NCBI GenBank assembly: GCA_041393015.1
Contig: JAWKKV010000011.1
Span: 36,752 to 100,751 of the forward strand
DNA length: 64,000 bases
Reading direction: 5' to 3'
Source of the DNA: JAGQYH01 sp041393015
GTDB lineage: Bacteria; Bacteroidota; Bacteroidia; Chitinophagales; JADIYW01
The notes beneath the pieces are model-generated. The model saw only the letters and a list, made by a program, of their open reading frames with translations, was not told the DNA's origin and ran no database searches. The translations under genes were made by a program, and so were the position numbers. Positions 52,273 through 60,922 of this stretch are shown here, one piece after another (the stretch's first letter is position 1; each line of letters begins with the position of its first letter).

Positions 52273-54975
52273 TTATTGTTTAATAAATTTATTGATGGCT
52301 ACTCCTTCAGAAGATTCTGCTTGAATAATATATGTTCCAGCTCTTAATTCAGATACATCAATTGTTCCTGTTTTACTTTCTACATTCACTTCTTTAACTA
52401 AAGCTCCACTTAAAGCATAAACTCTTACAACACTATTTTCAAAGTTAGACTCTATAGTAATGAAATCCTTAGCCGGATTTGGATATACGTAAATCTCATT
52501 GTCCTCAAGTGTAATTGACTTAATAAGATCAACTGCCGCAGGAACCGGACTATCTACTTTTGCTAAAGAATAAGTAGTGTTTCTTGCTACACCGCTGTTG
52601 ATTCCAGTTAACGTCACTTCATCAATATAAACATAATCAGCATTACCGCTCGCATCACATTGGAATCTAAAATCAAATCCACTATTGAAGCTAAAGTCTG
52701 CTGAGTTTAACACTACAGTTGCTGTATAAAAGGAATTATTGCTAAAGCTTGACCCACTTGCATAAGCAGCTACTGTTTGCCAACCAGAACCATCATTTAC
52801 TCTTACCCAGAAATCTTCTCCATTCTCCATGCTATAAGCATAGAAGAAGAAGGTTAATTCTAACTCGTTGTACCCCGTTACATTCACATTGTTCAACGTC
52901 ATTGAAGAAACTGTTCCTGAGTTATCTCTTAGTCTAATTGACTTAGTTCCTTCCCAAGATCTAGAACCACTGTATCTAGCGCAATCACTTCCGCCATCTA
53001 CCCAGCCATCCCAGCCAGACTCAAAATAGTGACCAAATATTAAGGTAGAACCCGAGTTTCCGCTATCGCATGCATCTGGAATTCCGTCGCCATCGGTATC
53101 AATATTATCATCTCCATTGGCACAAACATCATTAGCATCACAAACGCCATCACCATCGCTATCTTGGAATGTTCCAGAACATCCACAGTTTGAATCGTAA
53201 ACATCACCTGTTGTACAAGCATTTCCATCATTACAAGGAGTGCCAATTAAGGCATCATCTGTACCCGGACATTGATCAACGTTATCACAAACACCATCGC
53301 CGTCACTGTCGCCTCCGGCATTATCGCAAGGTCCACCACTACCTACAACACAGAAAGTTGTAGCTTCAGAAGTTGTAAAAGATCCTCCACTAGCGTAAGT
53401 TACTCCACCACTGGTTAAAGCGTAATTTCCACTACCATAAGAACAGCAGATACCATCTCCATAAGAATCATTAATGGTAAAAGTATAGTTTCCATCGGCT
53501 AATGTTACATTGATATTTAAAGTAGAACCATCTGGTTGAGAAGCATAAGTTCCGCCAGATGCTACTGTAGAACCACCGCTGTTTTTTATTGTCCAGCTGG
53601 TTTCTTCAGGATAGTTATCAAATTTAATTGTTACTGTTACATCAGAATTAGCACAATTTCCACCTGTATTGGCTAAGGTAGTAAAGCTTGTGCTTGCTGT
53701 TCCTGAAGCATTTCCCGCAGCATCTTTAGCCACAACAGATGCACTATAAGTAGTACTTGCTGTTAATCCAGTTAAGTTAGCAGAAGTTCCTGATACTGTT
53801 CCTAAAACAGTTCCATTTAAAGCAACATCATATCCTACAACACCAACATTATCCGTTGATGCATTCCAAGTTAAAGTTGCTGTAGTTTGAGTGATATTGT
53901 TAGCTGATAAACTTGTTGGTGTTGATGGTGCTTGTGTATCTGCAGTACCGCCACCGCCACATTTATTTGAATTAGCTAAGCTAGCTCTTCTTACACTGCT
54001 AGACATTACCACTTGCATTCTTGCTTTTTGATCATTGGTGAAAATATTCATGCAATAATCGTTGGTATAATCCATATAGTTTTGAACCATATCTGTAGAC
54101 CCACAAGATACATGAGTAGTTGGACAGCCATAGTTGGCAGCATCAGATGTTGGTGTATCGTTGCAGTAATCATCTACTGAACAACCTCCGTCTCCCCAAA
54201 TATGTCGCAAACCTAACCAGTGACCTAATTCGTGTGTTAAGGTTCTTCCTCCATCGTAGTTACCTCCACCTGGAAATGGTGTTGCTTGGCTTCCTACTGA
54301 AGAATAAATTACAACTACTCCATCAGTATTAGCGCCTCCATTACCGGTTCCAATTCCGGCTAATGAACTTGCTTCAGGAAATTGAGCATAGCCTAATAAC
54401 CCTCCACTTAAATCAGACACCCATACATTACAATATTGAGTTGGATCCCAAATTGTGTTAGGCTTAATAGTGCTTTCATAATAACTTTGAGAATATGGAG
54501 GAGTACTAAAACCTTTTGAGCTTCTGCTTACTCTATCAATTCCAGGCTCAGACATTGTTCCTCCGCTTGGATTAATAGTGGCAGCACAAAATTCAATTTC
54601 AACATCTGCTCCTACTGGATTAGTGTTAGAACCTGATCCATATTTTCTAAAATCTTGATTTAACTGATCGATTTGTGCATTAATATATGTAGCACTAATA
54701 TTGTCTGCTCCATTATTATGGATGATATGAAATACAATTGGAATAGTAATGACTGCTCTTTGAGCACTAGCCATTTGTTTATAGGCAGCTACTTTGGGCT
54801 GCATCCATCTTTCTAAATCTTCTAATGTTCCTAGATTTGGATTTGCTGCTCTAAGTGCAGCGTCTGCCTCCATAGTGGCGCATCTAATTTTGCCATCTGG
54901 AGTTCGTTCTTGTTGGGCATAAGTTGTTAAACTCAACATAATTGCTAACGCAACTAATAAGTAGTTGTTCTTCAT
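52273..54975 (-). CDS. secreted M43 metalloprotease with FN3 and TSP3 repeats, T9SS type A
   Basis: A 900-residue exported protease with an N-terminal signal (LLVALAIMLSLTTYAQ). The catalytic motif is HELGHWLGLRH, and NYMDYTNDYC gives the Met-turn (pappalysin-like M43). Then follow a fibronectin III domain (TPTSLSANNITQTTATLTW), a domain around residues 440-550 with SWTIKNSGGSTVASGG, calcium-binding thrombospondin type 3 repeats (DSDGDGVCDNVDQCPGTD, DTDGDGIPDACD), and a C-terminal type IX sorting domain (YVYPNPAKDFITIES...LRAGTYIIQ). It resembles surface or secreted proteases used for protein degradation; the substrate is unknown. Confidence 0.9.
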   Translation of the reverse strand: MKNNYLLVALAIMLSLTTYAQQERTPDGKIRCATMEADAALRAANPNLGTLEDLERWMQPKVAAYKQMASAQRAVITIPIVFHIIHNNGADNISATYINAQIDQLNQDFRKYGSGSNTNPVGADVEIEFCAATINPSGGTMSEPGIDRVSRSSKGFSTPPYSQSYYESTIKPNTIWDPTQYCNVWVSDLSGGLLGYAQFPEASSLAGIGTGNGGANTDGVVVIYSSVGSQATPFPGGGNYDGGRTLTHELGHWLGLRHIWGDGGCSVDDYCNDTPTSDAANYGCPTTHVSCGSTDMVQNYMDYTNDYCMNIFTNDQKARMQVVMSSSVRRASLANSNKCGGGGTADTQAPSTPTSLSANNITQTTATLTWNASTDNVGVVGYDVALNGTVLGTVSGTSANLTGLTASTTYSASVVAKDAAGNASGTASTSFTTLANTGGNCANSDVTVTIKFDNYPEETSWTIKNSGGSTVASGGTYASQPDGSTLNINVTLADGNYTFTINDSYGDGICCSYGSGNYALTSGGVTYASGGSFTTSEATTFCVVGSGGPCDNAGGDSDGDGVCDNVDQCPGTDDALIGTPCNDGNACTTGDVYDSNCGCSGTFQDSDGDGVCDANDVCANGDDNIDTDGDGIPDACDSGNSGSTLIFGHYFESGWDGWVDGGSDCARYSGSRSWEGTKSIRLRDNSGTVSSMTLNNVNVTGYNELELTFFFYAYSMENGEDFWVRVNDGSGWQTVAAYASGSSFSNNSFYTATVVLNSADFSFNSGFDFRFQCDASGNADYVYIDEVTLTGINSGVARNTTYSLAKVDSPVPAAVDLIKSITLEDNEIYVYPNPAKDFITIESNFENSVVRVYALSGALVKEVNVESKTGTIDVSELRAGTYIIQAESSEGVAINKFIKQ

Positions 54976-55098
54976 AAATAATTGAATTTTAGGTGTTAAT
55001 ATTTATTTCTATGTTCCACGGCATACGTGAAACGTTGCGGAAGATAGACGAATTAGTCAATAATTCATAAATTTTAACATTTAAATCAGGAAGGACTT

Positions 55099-55731
55099 TT
55101 AAACAGTCGGTGAATCATCAATTTTATTTTCCATAAACTTCTTAGAGCCGGTTCCAACACCAAGAATAGATTTCATGGCATCTTCTACGGATACATCCAC
55201 TCTTTGAATTTGATGTTCTTTAACGTGAAAAATAAATCCATTGGTAGGGTTAGGGCCTGTGGGAACAAACACCGTAAGGGAATCACCGTTGTATTCATCG
55301 GTAATAAATCCAGTCATTCTAGTGTCATTACCAAACACATCAACTAAAACCACTTCTGAAAAAGGTGTTTTTTCTCTATTTGAAAATTGTTTTACGGTTT
55401 CGCTAATGCCTTTGTAGAAAGGTATTCTACTTAACACATTTTCATCTAGTTGTTGCCATAAGTAGTTGCCCATTGTGGTTCTCATTAACCCTCCCATGCC
55501 AAAACAAATTAGCAATACAATGAAAATAGCCATGATGTTGGCTAAAAACTTATCAATGGACCCTCCAAAAGTGAGAAGGTTGGTAATAGGCGCAATAAAA
55601 CCTAAAATTAGGCTAAACACCCAATTCAATACAATTAAAAGAATAGCTAATGGAAGAATTACTAAGAATCCTCCAATTAAAGTGGTATAAACATAATCTT
55701 TGAAATCTTTCTTTTTATGCTCTGAAGTCAT
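55099..55731 (-). CDS. DUF502 family membrane protein
   Basis: A 210-residue protein with two membrane segments (about 14-38 and 60-82), then RTTMGNYLWQQLDENVLSRIPFYKGI and VVLVDVFGNDTRMTGFIT, and an FVPTGPNPTNGFIFHV stretch. These are hallmarks of DUF502. Function unknown. It stands alone between the metalloprotease gene and the mevalonate kinase gene. Confidence 0.88.
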   Translation of the reverse strand: MTSEHKKKDFKDYVYTTLIGGFLVILPLAILLIVLNWVFSLILGFIAPITNLLTFGGSIDKFLANIMAIFIVLLICFGMGGLMRTTMGNYLWQQLDENVLSRIPFYKGISETVKQFSNREKTPFSEVVLVDVFGNDTRMTGFITDEYNGDSLTVFVPTGPNPTNGFIFHVKEHQIQRVDVSVEDAMKSILGVGTGSKKFMENKIDDSPTV

Positions 55732-55811
55732 GATTGAAAACTATTTACTATACTCTTACGAAAATTAGGAAAGAATAATTACAAATAGCTTCAGCAAGCA
55801 CTAAAAAAAAC

Positions 55812-56765
55812 TTAAATGTGGCAAACTAATTTAAGTTGATAATCTTTTAGTTCTTCTTGTGTTTGCTCAAAATTCTCAGTAAATCCTAAAATGAAGCCAC
55901 CGCCACCGGCGCCACAAAGTTTTAAATAGTAACCACCGGAATCTAAACCTTTCTTCCAAAGTCTATTAAACAACTTAGGTATCATTGGTTTAAAGTGCTT
56001 GAATTGGAATTCAGACAACTTAGTAATATGTCCGAATAAAGTGGCGTGGTCGCCATTAAGAAATGCTTGAATACAATTATTGGTAAAAGGCTTTAATTGT
56101 TTGTCTACAAACTCTCTGAAAGTACCTTCTTCCATTTTTTCCATATAGTATTTTACTAATGGCTCTGTTTTACGAGGTGTTCCTGTATCAATTAAAAAGA
56201 TAGCTCCTTTACCATTGGCTTTTGAAATAACCTTTACGGGTTCAATATCTTCTTTTGATTTAATGAGTAATGGTAAGTTGATATAGCAAATTAGAGGGTC
56301 AACACCTGAACTGGTGCCATGAAAAAACGACTCCATTTGCCCAAAAATCTTTTTCAGAAACGAAATGTTCTCTTTTGTAAGATCTTCTGTAATTAAAATT
56401 TTATTGTCGGCATATCTATCATAGATAGCAGCCACTAATGCGCCTGAACTTCCAATTCCAAACCCTTGAGGAATAGTAGAATCAAAATATAAACCTGCAT
56501 TCAATTCTTCTTCAAACTTAGCTAAATCAAGCTTAACAGGAAATGCTTCATCTACTTGTAGATTCTTTAAATGATTGAGAAACTTAAATAAATTTTGATT
56601 AGAATTGGCAAACTCAACTGGGCACTGCTCTTTGGCTTGATCGAAGGTTAGTTTCCCTTTGAAAATATCGTAGGGGAGCGTTAAGCCCATAGATTCTTGT
56701 ATGATGCTATATTCTCCGAAGAGTAATATTTTAGAGTGAAAATTAACGTCTTTTTTCGTACTCAT
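55812..56765 (-). CDS. mevalonate kinase (GHMP family)
   Basis: A 317-residue GHMP kinase. It starts FHSKILLFGEYSIIQESMG, has the ATP-binding motif PQGFGIGSSGALVAAIYD (about 98-115), and the final LCGAGGGGFILGF loop. It phosphorylates mevalonate in isoprenoid synthesis. The assignment among GHMP kinases rests on the KILLFGEYS start and on the adjacent diphosphomevalonate decarboxylase gene, 21 bp upstream. Phosphomevalonate kinase is a less likely alternative. Confidence 0.85.
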   Translation of the reverse strand: MSTKKDVNFHSKILLFGEYSIIQESMGLTLPYDIFKGKLTFDQAKEQCPVEFANSNQNLFKFLNHLKNLQVDEAFPVKLDLAKFEEELNAGLYFDSTIPQGFGIGSSGALVAAIYDRYADNKILITEDLTKENISFLKKIFGQMESFFHGTSSGVDPLICYINLPLLIKSKEDIEPVKVISKANGKGAIFLIDTGTPRKTEPLVKYYMEKMEEGTFREFVDKQLKPFTNNCIQAFLNGDHATLFGHITKLSEFQFKHFKPMIPKLFNRLWKKGLDSGGYYLKLCGAGGGGFILGFTENFEQTQEELKDYQLKLVCHI

Positions 56766-56786
56766 ATTTTCAGTTATTATGGGTTT

Positions 56787-57890
56787 TTATGCCAATTTTA
56801 CCGGACCTTTCCCCACAAAATCTCTAATCCATCTGCCGTTCTCACATAAAGGTAACAACTGCTCCTTAATAAAGGTTTCAACCTCTTGCGTAAAAGATTG
56901 AGGGTATAGTAAGTGAACATTTGGTCCTGCATCTAATGTAAAATAAGCAGGAATATTTGTTTTACTTCTCCAACTTCTCAATCTTTCAATGATCTCAAGC
57001 GTGGCCGGTTTCATAAGTATGTAAGAAGGCTTTGAAGTCATCATTAAAGCATGTAACGACAGTGCTTCCTCTTCTACTATATTACCAAAGTTAACTAAAT
57101 CTCCCTTCTTTAGCGCCTCCAACAATGTTAACAAATGGTTTTCCGCTTGCTCATACCTTACCGGAGCAAAAATATTATCCTCCATTAAAGCATGTCCTGC
57201 TCTACTAGACACTGATTTTTCTTCTCCATCTACAATTAAAACAGCATCTCTAAAAGTTAAAAATACCGGATCAATTCCTTCGTAATAAGGAATGGCGTAT
57301 TCTTGAGAACTTTCTCTAATGTCGTCGTGCATACCCCAAAGCGCCAATCCCGGATACACTGATCTGCAAGCACTTCCCGAACCTATTCTTGCAATAAAAC
57401 TTGCCTTATGGTGAAAAGCCTCGTCGTCTTGCAAAGTACCCATTAGCTCTCTTTCAATAGAACATAAACATAAGGCTAATGCACTCATTGAGCTAGCAGA
57501 GGAAGCAATTCCGGCAGAATGCGGAAATGAATTTTCCGAAAAAATTGTAAAGCTTAAAAAAGGTATAAAAGGAAAAAACTCTTCAATAGACTTAAAGAAG
57601 TGTTCAATTTTCTTTAAAAACTTTGGACTCTCTTCATCGTGAAAGAAAAGTCTTACATGATCAGAATGAGCGACATTAGATTTGTATATGTATTCTACTT
57701 TGGTAGTAGTGTGTGATTGACTCAAGGTAAAGCTAATAGATGGATTTCGCGGTAATTGAAAGCCATACTTTCCCCAATATTTTATTAAAGCAATATTGGA
57801 TGGGCTTTGCCAAGTGACATTCCCATTAGCCGCTTTTAATTTATTTTGGTCTAACTGATCGAGTGACAAAGTAAAATCTAAATGATGCAT
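56787..57890 (-). CDS. diphosphomevalonate decarboxylase
   Basis: A 367-residue GHMP-family enzyme. WQSPSNIALIKYWGKYG is the MvaD signature, followed by LPRNPSISFTLS, then AGIASSASSMSALALCL and RIGSGSACRSVYPGLALWG, with the catalytic Asp near TLDAGPNVHLLY. It decarboxylates mevalonate diphosphate to isopentenyl diphosphate. The ATG at 57890 places the start after hemE; an in-frame extension into hemE is rejected. It pairs with the kinase gene as a classical mevalonate pathway unit. Confidence 0.93.
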   Translation of the reverse strand: MHHLDFTLSLDQLDQNKLKAANGNVTWQSPSNIALIKYWGKYGFQLPRNPSISFTLSQSHTTTKVEYIYKSNVAHSDHVRLFFHDEESPKFLKKIEHFFKSIEEFFPFIPFLSFTIFSENSFPHSAGIASSASSMSALALCLCSIERELMGTLQDDEAFHHKASFIARIGSGSACRSVYPGLALWGMHDDIRESSQEYAIPYYEGIDPVFLTFRDAVLIVDGEEKSVSSRAGHALMEDNIFAPVRYEQAENHLLTLLEALKKGDLVNFGNIVEEEALSLHALMMTSKPSYILMKPATLEIIERLRSWRSKTNIPAYFTLDAGPNVHLLYPQSFTQEVETFIKEQLLPLCENGRWIRDFVGKGPVKLA

Positions 57891-57910
57891 AATGAATTGG
57901 GTTGTTTCTG

Positions 57911-58936
57911 TTAGAAGTTGTTTTCTTTGATCAGGTCTATAAAATATTTTACTTTTCGCCAATCGGTATCAGGATATACGCCGTGACCTAAGTTAACGAT
58001 GTGTCTATTGCCTTTAAAACGATTCATCATTTCGATAGTTTTCGCTTTAATTACACTTTCATCGGCATATAAAACGCATGGGTCTAAATTTCCTTGTAAG
58101 GTTTTAGTATTCTTAGTAGCTGCTTTAAATTCCTCCACAGAAATGGCCCAATCTAAGCCCAACACGTCGCAATCTAAAGTGGCGAGATCTTCGATACTAA
58201 AATAGGCCCCTTTAGCAAAAACAATGGTAGGCACTTCAGTGATGGCTGCACTTATTTTCTGAATATATGGGATGCCGAAAGTCTTGTATAATTCTTTATC
58301 TAAAATGCCCGCCCAAGAGTCGAAAATCTGAACGATATCCGCTCCGGCTTTAATCTGCGTTTTTAAATATTGAATCGTCGCTTCGGTAATCTTATCTAAT
58401 AACTTGTGCGATAATTCCGGCTGTGTGTACAACATTTTCTTTGCCTTAGAGAATGTTTTGGAACCACTTCCCTCAATCATATAAGAAAAAATCGTCCAAG
58501 GCGCACCGGCAAAACCAATTAATGGAACACGGTTGTTAAGTTCTCTTTTGGTGATCTCAATTCCCTTTTTCACATAGTCTAACCTTTCCGAAACACCTTC
58601 GACTTGAAGGGCATCTACATCAGCCATGTTTTGAATCGTCTTAGGAAACCAAGGCCCTTTTTTCTCGATCATTTCATAATCCAAGCCCAAAGCTTCAGGA
58701 ATTACTAAAATATCTGAAAAGATAATGGCAGCATCAACACCTAAAATATCAACGGGTTGGAGCGTAACTTCACAAACTAAATCAGGAGTGGTTACCAATT
58801 CTTTAAAACCGGAAAGCTTTTCTCTAATGGCTCTGTACTCAGGTAAAATTCTACCTGCTTGACGCATGACCCAAACAGGAGTTCTTTCAACATACTCCCC
58901 TTTGGCAGCCCTTAATAATAGGTCGTTTTTAAGCAT
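57911..58936 (-). CDS. hemE: uroporphyrinogen decarboxylase
   Basis: A 341-residue enzyme of haem biosynthesis with the family motifs RTPVWVMRQAGRILPEYR, FSDILVIPEALGLDYEM, GFAGAPWTIFSYMIEGSGS and HIVNLGHGVYPDT. It removes four carboxylates from uroporphyrinogen III. A TACCTTTA box on the - strand (58941-58948) ends 4 nt before the start codon. Confidence 0.97.
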   Translation of the reverse strand: MLKNDLLLRAAKGEYVERTPVWVMRQAGRILPEYRAIREKLSGFKELVTTPDLVCEVTLQPVDILGVDAAIIFSDILVIPEALGLDYEMIEKKGPWFPKTIQNMADVDALQVEGVSERLDYVKKGIEITKRELNNRVPLIGFAGAPWTIFSYMIEGSGSKTFSKAKKMLYTQPELSHKLLDKITEATIQYLKTQIKAGADIVQIFDSWAGILDKELYKTFGIPYIQKISAAITEVPTIVFAKGAYFSIEDLATLDCDVLGLDWAISVEEFKAATKNTKTLQGNLDPCVLYADESVIKAKTIEMMNRFKGNRHIVNLGHGVYPDTDWRKVKYFIDLIKENNF

Positions 58937-58979
58937 AGTGTAAAGGTATATATTAGTATTAAGTAGTGGATGATTCGCA

Positions 58980-59036
58980 GTGAGTTTTAAGTATTTGGTA
59001 ATTTGGTGATTCGTTTGTTCGGTTGTTCGGTATCTA
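58980..59036. repeat. degenerate 7-8 nt quasi-tandem repeat
   Basis: The spacer between hemE and the TetR gene contains successive imperfect units built on GGTAATTT, GGTGATTC, GTTTGTTC and GGTTGTTC. No coding potential is seen. It resembles the spacers at 4718-4765, 11310-11345 and 44579-44746 in style, though with a different unit. Confidence 0.4.
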
Positions 59037-59043
59037 ATGAAAT

Positions 59044-59589
59044 TTATTTCTTTGCTCTTTCGATAGCTTTTTGGAGATGGCTTACTTCATTATTCAATCT
59101 CATCATCATGAGTCCGCCTTGAATATCTTGTATGGTAGCTATCGATTTTGTTTTAGCCATATCGAGATCATTGAGTTTTAAATAGTATAGTTCCGTTAAA
59201 ACTTCTGAGAGATCATTTATAAAAGTTGATAACTCATGCTTGAAAACACCTTGGCTAGAAGTTTCTAAAATCGTGTTTCCTATGATGCAACCGCCCATTT
59301 TTGAATATTTTTCTTCAATTTTGGATAGCAATTCGTTTAATATTTCATTGCTGGGAAAATCACTTTCAATTGTTTTTAAGTAAACCTCATTTTGAAAATA
59401 AACATTGGTTGCTTTTAAAACAGAACGCATTAAATCTTCCTTGCTCTTAAAATAGTAGTAGAAGTGCGCCTTTTGAATGCCGCAAGCTTCAGACAACATA
59501 GCTATACTCGTTGCATAATAGCCATGCTGTAAGAATAGCCTTCTAGATTGCTCTATAATTTCTTCCTTTGAGGTAACGATTTTAGGCAT
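59044..59589 (-). CDS. TetR/AcrR family regulator
   Basis: A 181-residue regulator. The helix-turn-helix domain is at about residues 8-55: EQSRRLFLQHGYYATSIAML, then GIQKAHFYYYFKSKEDLM. The remainder is a helical ligand-binding domain, whose ligand is unknown. It lies 5 bp downstream of the nitronate-monooxygenase-like gene on the same strand, so it is probably cotranscribed. I infer that it represses that gene through the GAACGTTC palindrome near 60582. Confidence 0.92.
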   Translation of the reverse strand: MPKIVTSKEEIIEQSRRLFLQHGYYATSIAMLSEACGIQKAHFYYYFKSKEDLMRSVLKATNVYFQNEVYLKTIESDFPSNEILNELLSKIEEKYSKMGGCIIGNTILETSSQGVFKHELSTFINDLSEVLTELYYLKLNDLDMAKTKSIATIQDIQGGLMMMRLNNEVSHLQKAIERAKK

Positions 59590-59594
59590 ACTAT

Positions 59595-60569
59595 TTAGCC
59601 AATTTTCTCGAGTGCTTTATGAAATGACCTAACGATATCTCCTGCCGGTTCTTTACTGTGAATGTTTCCAACACCTTTCCCAGCCTGCCAAATGTGATCG
59701 TAACCGGGTTTGTTAACTACTTTTTTATGCTGCTCCATCCCTCTCAAAAGTAAAAGCGTTCTCATTAATTTTTTTGTACTCGGTTGCTTTAATAGAAATC
59801 CAAATATAGGATTCACCATTAATCCTCCTTTTTCAATATCCGGAGTTCTTATGACAGAGGAAGTTGTTCCAGCCAACTTATTCGTCCAAACAATATCACT
59901 TTCATTGGCTTGCACGATGGCTTCTTTGTAATTTTCAGGGACAATACATTCATCCGTCGCTAGAAATCTTGTGCCCATTTGAACTGCGGCATAACCCATT
60001 TGTAAAGCCTTTATAAAATCCGTTTCGTTTCCAACGCCCCCAGCACAGACCAATGGTATTTTTAAATCATGTAATTCATTCATCATTTCTTCCGGCGAAG
60101 CCAAACCTGTTTGGCCGCCAGCTCTATTATTTACACAGTTTAATCCGTCAACTCCAGCATCTATTGCCTTTTGGGCAAACTTTCTAGTGGTGATGTCATG
60201 ATAAACAACAATCTTGTTTTCATGAGCGCGATTGACCACCCACTTAGGATTGCCAAGCGAGGTAAGAAAAAATTTAGTCCCTTCTTCTATAGCAATATCC
60301 ATCCATTCATTTAGCCGCTTTTCATACCGCTTATTGCCTGCTAAGAGCGTAAAATTGACACCAAATGGTTTATCCGTTAATTGCTTGATAAGCTGAAGGC
60401 CTTTTCTAAAATCGTGTTTGTAAACATACGTCATGGTAATCGGCTGAACGACTCCTAATCCGCCCGCTTCGGATACTGCTGCTACTAATTCAGGATTAGA
60501 TCCCGGATACATTGGACCACAAACCACAGGCGTTTTAATACCTGTATCACTTAAAAATTGATTTGTCAT
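59595..60569 (-). CDS. nitronate monooxygenase-like (NPD family) flavoprotein
   Basis: A 324-residue FMN TIM-barrel protein: TPVVCGPMYPGSNPELVAAV, AGGLGVVQPI, KPFGVNFTLL, PLVCAGGVGNETDFIKAL and YAAVQMGTRFLAT. The family includes 2-nitropropane dioxygenase-type enzymes and FabK-type enoyl reductases, so the substrate cannot be fixed by eye. Together with the TetR regulator and the divergent FadH-type gene it may act on unsaturated acyl substrates; this is inference. Confidence 0.85.
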   Translation of the reverse strand: MTNQFLSDTGIKTPVVCGPMYPGSNPELVAAVSEAGGLGVVQPITMTYVYKHDFRKGLQLIKQLTDKPFGVNFTLLAGNKRYEKRLNEWMDIAIEEGTKFFLTSLGNPKWVVNRAHENKIVVYHDITTRKFAQKAIDAGVDGLNCVNNRAGGQTGLASPEEMMNELHDLKIPLVCAGGVGNETDFIKALQMGYAAVQMGTRFLATDECIVPENYKEAIVQANESDIVWTNKLAGTTSSVIRTPDIEKGGLMVNPIFGFLLKQPSTKKLMRTLLLLRGMEQHKKVVNKPGYDHIWQAGKGVGNIHSKEPAGDIVRSFHKALEKIG

Positions 60570-60581
60570 ATTTATTTTATT

Positions 60582-60599
60582 GAACGTTCGTTAAATATA
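60582..60599 (-). promoter_or_regulatory. TetR-type operator and -7 box
   Basis: GAACGTTC (60582-60589) is a perfect palindrome within a longer near-symmetric TTGAACGTTCGTTAA. On the - strand the degenerate -7 box TATATTTA (60592-60599) reads into it, so a bound regulator would cover the start point of the 60569 gene. Confidence 0.5.
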
Positions 60600-60879
60600 A
60601 TTATATTATTTAACCCAGAGAACTCTTTTTCACTTAATTAATCTTAGTAGTCTAAACATTTGCCCCACCTCTAACTTGTATTTTATGAATTAAAAACAAT
60701 TACAAGAATTTTTATCCTTTGGATAAAAAAAATGATTCAAAGAATCTAGTATCTGCAAATCTGTTGAAGTCCAAAAAATTTAATCCTTGTTTTTCTTTAA
60801 ACAGAAATCATATTTAAGAAAACATTACTTCAACTTACTGAACTATGTTAACCACATAGATTATGTATTTTTAGCAAAG

Positions 60880-60893
60880 CAATGCGTGCATTG
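60880..60893. promoter_or_regulatory. palindromic operator upstream of the FadH-type gene
   Basis: CAATGC-GT-GCATTG is a perfect palindrome 29 bp before the ATG at 60923, immediately upstream of TATTTTAC (60894-60901), a weak -7-like box. The same 353-bp gap also holds hairpins TTTTTATCC-TTT-GGATAAAAA (60709-60729) and GATTC-AAA-GAATC (60734-60746). Confidence 0.45.
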
Positions 60894-60922
60894 TATTTTA
60901 CAACCACTAATCATATAAAAAT

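Noticed and set aside
53040..53363. Short frames with Met/His-rich translations within the 900-residue protease gene
   Set aside because: They arise from the repetitive DxDGDG-coding DNA read in other frames.
57891..57962. Extension of diphosphomevalonate decarboxylase into hemE
   Set aside because: It would overlap the 3' end of hemE by 52 bp and add residues with no family counterpart.
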